From assembly GCA_017453085.1 (NCBI GenBank), contig JAFTKV010000208.1:1-6640 (forward strand): a DNA stretch of 6,640 nt, in the 5' to 3' direction. This document shows, one piece after another, positions 4,573 through 6,640 of the stretch. The notes under the pieces were generated by a model that was given only the letters and a program-made list of their open reading frames with translations, made no database searches and was not told where the DNA came from. The position numbers and the translations under genes were made by a program. This stretch comes from Clostridia bacterium (GTDB lineage: Bacteria; Bacillota; Clostridia; Oscillospirales; CAG-272). Position 1 is the first letter of the stretch. Each line of letters opens with the position of its first letter.

Positions 4573-6438
4573 TCAGTTTTTGCTACAATGGAGATCGCCG
4601 CCGGCATGAACGTCTCCCTTTACACAGTCGCACTCCACGTCTCCGTCGGCAGTTACGCTGCCGTAAACGTCGCCGCATTCCACACTGTCACCGGCACGCA
4701 CGTTGCCACCCACGTTGCCGCATTCTACGCCGTCTCCCGCCGTGACGTTACCGCCCACGTTGCCGCATTCTACGCCGTCACCGGCCTTTACGCTGCCGCC
4801 AACCTCGTTACAATCTACGCTGTCACCTGCACTGACGTCACCGCCCACGTTGGCGCAATCCACACCGTCACCTGCGCTGACGTTACCGTGGACTTCGCCA
4901 CAGTCGACACCGTCACCTGCCGTGACGTTGCCGCCAACGTTGCCGCATTCCATGCTGTCACCGGCACTTGCATTGCCGACGATGTCATGGCACTTCAGCG
5001 AGCCTGTGCAGATCACGTCCAGCGTATTTCCCTCGTAGGTGAAGGTCAGCTCCCGACAGCCCCGATCGCCCTCCTGCACAAGCTTGTGACCGACGAAGGC
5101 TACCAGCCGCAGCTTGCCGTCGTCCTCCCAAGGCAGGGAAGAGACAGTCTTCCCAACAAACGCAAGGTTGGGATCATTGGAAGTCTTCCGATCGGAGCTG
5201 CCGATATTGATGCGCACGGAGTTGATTGCATTGCGCGCCATATCCATAGAAGCTTTTACAACAGACCGTACCGAGTCACCCAAGGACTCCCCTGTGTCTA
5301 ACGTCGTCTTTTGACCGTTCATCTCAACCGTGATGGTGGGCTGCTCGTGGGGAGTGTCGCTTTTTCGGTAGCGTCCCTGCTCCATCTGCGCACGCTTTTC
5401 CTGTAGCTTCTGCTGCTTTTGCTCCAGCTCCTCGCGTCGCACTTCCAGCTTTGCACGTTGAGCGGCGGTCTCGTTTTTTACGTTGGATAAATGTTCCTCC
5501 AACCCTTGTCGGCTGGCTTCCAATCCTCTCAGACTGGTCTCCAAGCTCTTTCGGTATTCCTCAAATCTGCGCACCTCTGCGGCATCGCCCCTTTGTTGGG
5601 CTTGCTCTATGTCTTCACCAATGCGATCGATTTCATCGCCGAGCTCGTCGATCTTGTCTCCGATCTCATCAATCCGATCACCTGCGTTTTCCTCTTCATC
5701 GTCCAGATCTTCCATTTCACCGTCCAGATCCTCGATCTCCCCTTCGATCTCTTCGATCTGATCATCGAGCTCCTCCAGCTGTTCGTCCAGATCTTCAGCC
5801 TCCTCCTCGGAAATCGGCTCGATCGTGGGAGCGGGTAGCTCGGCTTCCTCGCCCATGCGATAGACCTTTCCTACTTTGCAATCATCTGAAACATTGATCT
5901 CGCCGTCGCAGTAGAGCTTTTCCACCGTGCATCCGGCGTACAGCGTCACGTTCTGCGCCCAGATCTCACCGAAATCGCAATGGGCGGCGGTCAGCTCGGT
6001 GCACTCGATGTGGTCCACCTTGGAGCGGGAGTCTCTGTGAGAAAACGAGCGTGGGCGAATCGTGACCACGTCACCAAATACCTCCTTCGCAGTCAGGATG
6101 CCGCCAACGTCGATGGCATCTGCGCTGACCGATGCACAGGCGGTCAGGATGCCTGTGCAGGAGATAGAATCCCCCTCCAGCTTATCCTTTGCGGTGAAAT
6201 TGCCGCCGATGTCCATGCCTCCGCCCCGAATAGACGCATCTGCGTTGACGATGCCGGAAGCGCGGAAAAATTCTGCGGTCATAGATGCCTGAACAGTACA
6301 AATACCGCTGACCGAGATCTTGTTGGCGACTACCTCTTCGGAGAAGGTTGCGATGCCGCTGATCGTGACTTCGTTATAGTGACCTCCGGCAGCGTTTCCC
6401 ATGCCGGTAAATTTGAGATTCTGTAATTGTTCCATCAT
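4573..6438 (-). CDS. Bactofilin-like polymer-forming protein: beta-solenoid, acidic coiled coil, second cysteine-rich beta-solenoid
   Basis: A 621-residue soluble protein without signal or membrane segments. Residues 1-195 resemble the YhbE/YhbF-type bactofilin domain (LKFTGMGNAAGGHYNEV). Glycines at 28, 45, 62, 79, 96 and 113 mark an exact 17-residue turn, and a Cys-rich end follows (YAGC, LYCDGE, DDCKVG). Residues 211-357 are a long coiled coil, first extremely acidic (LEELDDQIEEIEGEIEDLDG), then basic and Gln-rich. A linker with a possible amphipathic helix (386-408) and a conserved-looking segment (LPWEDDGKLRLVAFVGHKLV) leads to a C-terminal solenoid of 15-residue turns (GNVTAGDGVECGNVG type). 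Ten cysteines stand exactly 15 apart, from 483 to 618. Bactofilins polymerise into cytoplasmic or membrane-associated scaffolds, and a scaffold role is inferred here. AAGG at 6445-6448 precedes two adjacent ATGs (6438 and 6435), and either could initiate. The gene probably shares a transcript with the gene 15 bp upstream. Confidence 0.8.
   Translation of the reverse strand: MMEQLQNLKFTGMGNAAGGHYNEVTISGIATFSEEVVANKISVSGICTVQASMTAEFFRASGIVNADASIRGGGMDIGGNFTAKDKLEGDSISCTGILTACASVSADAIDVGGILTAKEVFGDVVTIRPRSFSHRDSRSKVDHIECTELTAAHCDFGEIWAQNVTLYAGCTVEKLYCDGEINVSDDCKVGKVYRMGEEAELPAPTIEPISEEEAEDLDEQLEELDDQIEEIEGEIEDLDGEMEDLDDEEENAGDRIDEIGDKIDELGDEIDRIGEDIEQAQQRGDAAEVRRFEEYRKSLETSLRGLEASRQGLEEHLSNVKNETAAQRAKLEVRREELEQKQQKLQEKRAQMEQGRYRKSDTPHEQPTITVEMNGQKTTLDTGESLGDSVRSVVKASMDMARNAINSVRINIGSSDRKTSNDPNLAFVGKTVSSLPWEDDGKLRLVAFVGHKLVQEGDRGCRELTFTYEGNTLDVICTGSLKCHDIVGNASAGDSMECGNVGGNVTAGDGVDCGEVHGNVSAGDGVDCANVGGDVSAGDSVDCNEVGGSVKAGDGVECGNVGGNVTAGDGVECGNVGGNVRAGDSVECGDVYGSVTADGDVECDCVKGDVHAGGDLHCSKN
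4576..4977 (-). repeat. Tandem 45-bp coding repeats (15-residue solenoid turns)
   Basis: Eight full units and a 14-residue last unit encode residues 488-621 of the bactofilin-like protein. Consensus G-N-V-x-A-G-D-x-V-E/D-C-x-x-V-G, with Cys at position 11 in every unit. A degenerate extra turn (residues 473-487, C483) precedes them. Adjacent units differ mostly by substitutions, but a 26-bp block is identical at 4709-4734 and 4754-4779, implying recent unit duplication or gene conversion. The reading frame is kept throughout, so this is a protein repeat, not a CRISPR array. Confidence 0.9.
5368..5808 (-). repeat. Degenerate heptad (21-bp) repeats encoding the coiled coil
   Basis: This stretch encodes residues 211-357. 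Heptads are visible by eye, for example RIDEIGD, KIDELGD, EIDRIGE, and IEEIEGE, IEDLDGE, MEDLDDE, giving a degenerate 21-bp periodicity rich in GATC- and GAGCTC-like words. The first part is almost purely acidic; the second, after about residue 285, mixes Arg, Lys and Gln. Confidence 0.7.
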
Positions 6439-6453
6439 GTGATTCCTTTCTGA

Positions 6454-6640
6454 TTAATAGTTCGTTTGTCTTTCGTTTTGCTTGAGTGCAATGGCAGCGG
6501 CAACCTCGGATAACGGAGCAGCTGCGATCTTTTCCAGTCGCGGATCGACGGTCAGGCCGTTTTCCGTAGATAGCGTCAGCAGATAGCGGGGGCGCTCCGC
6601 ACGCCAAAGGGTAAGGGTGAGCTTTGTAGCAGCATCGGGA
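6454..6640 (-). CDS. Unrecognised protein, C-terminal 61 codons only (5' end outside window)
   Basis: An open frame enters from the right edge and ends at TAA (6454-6456), 15 bp before the bactofilin-like start, with no terminator between. The visible product includes KLTLTLWRAERPRYLLTLS, which reads as two beta strands. A likely helical segment follows (LEKIAAAPLSEVAAAIALKQ), then a hydrophilic tail NERQTNY. I do not recognise the family. The close spacing and shared strand suggest an operon partner of the bactofilin-like gene. Coding status rests on the absence of stops, protein-like composition and operon-like spacing, so it is less certain than the other genes. Confidence 0.6.
   Translation of the reverse strand, partial: PDAATKLTLTLWRAERPRYLLTLSTENGLTVDPRLEKIAAAPLSEVAAAIALKQNERQTNY

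Noticed and set aside
4576..4977. Regular direct repeats that might suggest a CRISPR array or minisatellite.
   Set aside because: The period is a constant 45 bp with no unique spacers, and the repeats stay in frame as solenoid turns of a protein.
4300..5301. A 333-codon plus-strand frame rich in AAFHAVTG-type repeats.
   Set aside because: It crosses the terminator and is the antisense image of the 45-bp repeats of the bactofilin-like gene, whose own frame has a recognisable N-terminal domain and a proper ribosome binding site.

Overview
The window looks like a chromosomal segment of a Gram-positive Clostridia-type bacterium, perhaps an Oscillospiraceae-like gut lineage. This is an inference from gene content (an LtaS-family phosphoglycerol transferase, a glycolipid-type GT4 enzyme, a YhbE/YhbF-like bactofilin), AGGAG-type ribosome binding sites, a sigma-A type promoter and moderate GC of roughly one half. 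No rRNA, tRNA, insertion sequence, CRISPR array or phage gene was seen.

Layout. Positions 1-1072 (+) hold two tandem paralogous zinc metallopeptidase-like genes of the basic secretory protein (BSP) type. The first is cut by the window edge; the second is complete, has HELVH and lacks a signal peptide. A long, nearly perfect hairpin (1080-1134) separates them from a complete five-helix LtaS-type phosphoglycerol transferase gene (1151-3247, +). An intergenic region with an extended -10 promoter and three small palindromes then leads to a complete GT4 glycosyltransferase (3362-4531, +) that resembles diacylglycerol glucosyltransferases. A strong bidirectional terminator (4535-4569) lies between it and a convergent minus-strand pair: a 621-residue bactofilin-like protein (4573-6438, -) and, 15 bp upstream of it, the 3' end of an unrecognised gene (6454-6640, -).

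How the genes fit. The GT4 and LtaS-like genes together suggest an envelope module: one would make the membrane glycolipid anchor, the other would extend a glycerol-phosphate (lipoteichoic-acid-like) chain. The minus-strand operon is probably independent of it. Its main product is the most unusual item here. An N-terminal solenoid with an exact 17-residue period is joined through a long acidic coiled coil to a C-terminal solenoid with an exact 15-residue period, and the latter carries one cysteine per turn over ten turns. This is a plausible cytoplasmic self-assembling scaffold whose architecture goes beyond standard short bactofilins.
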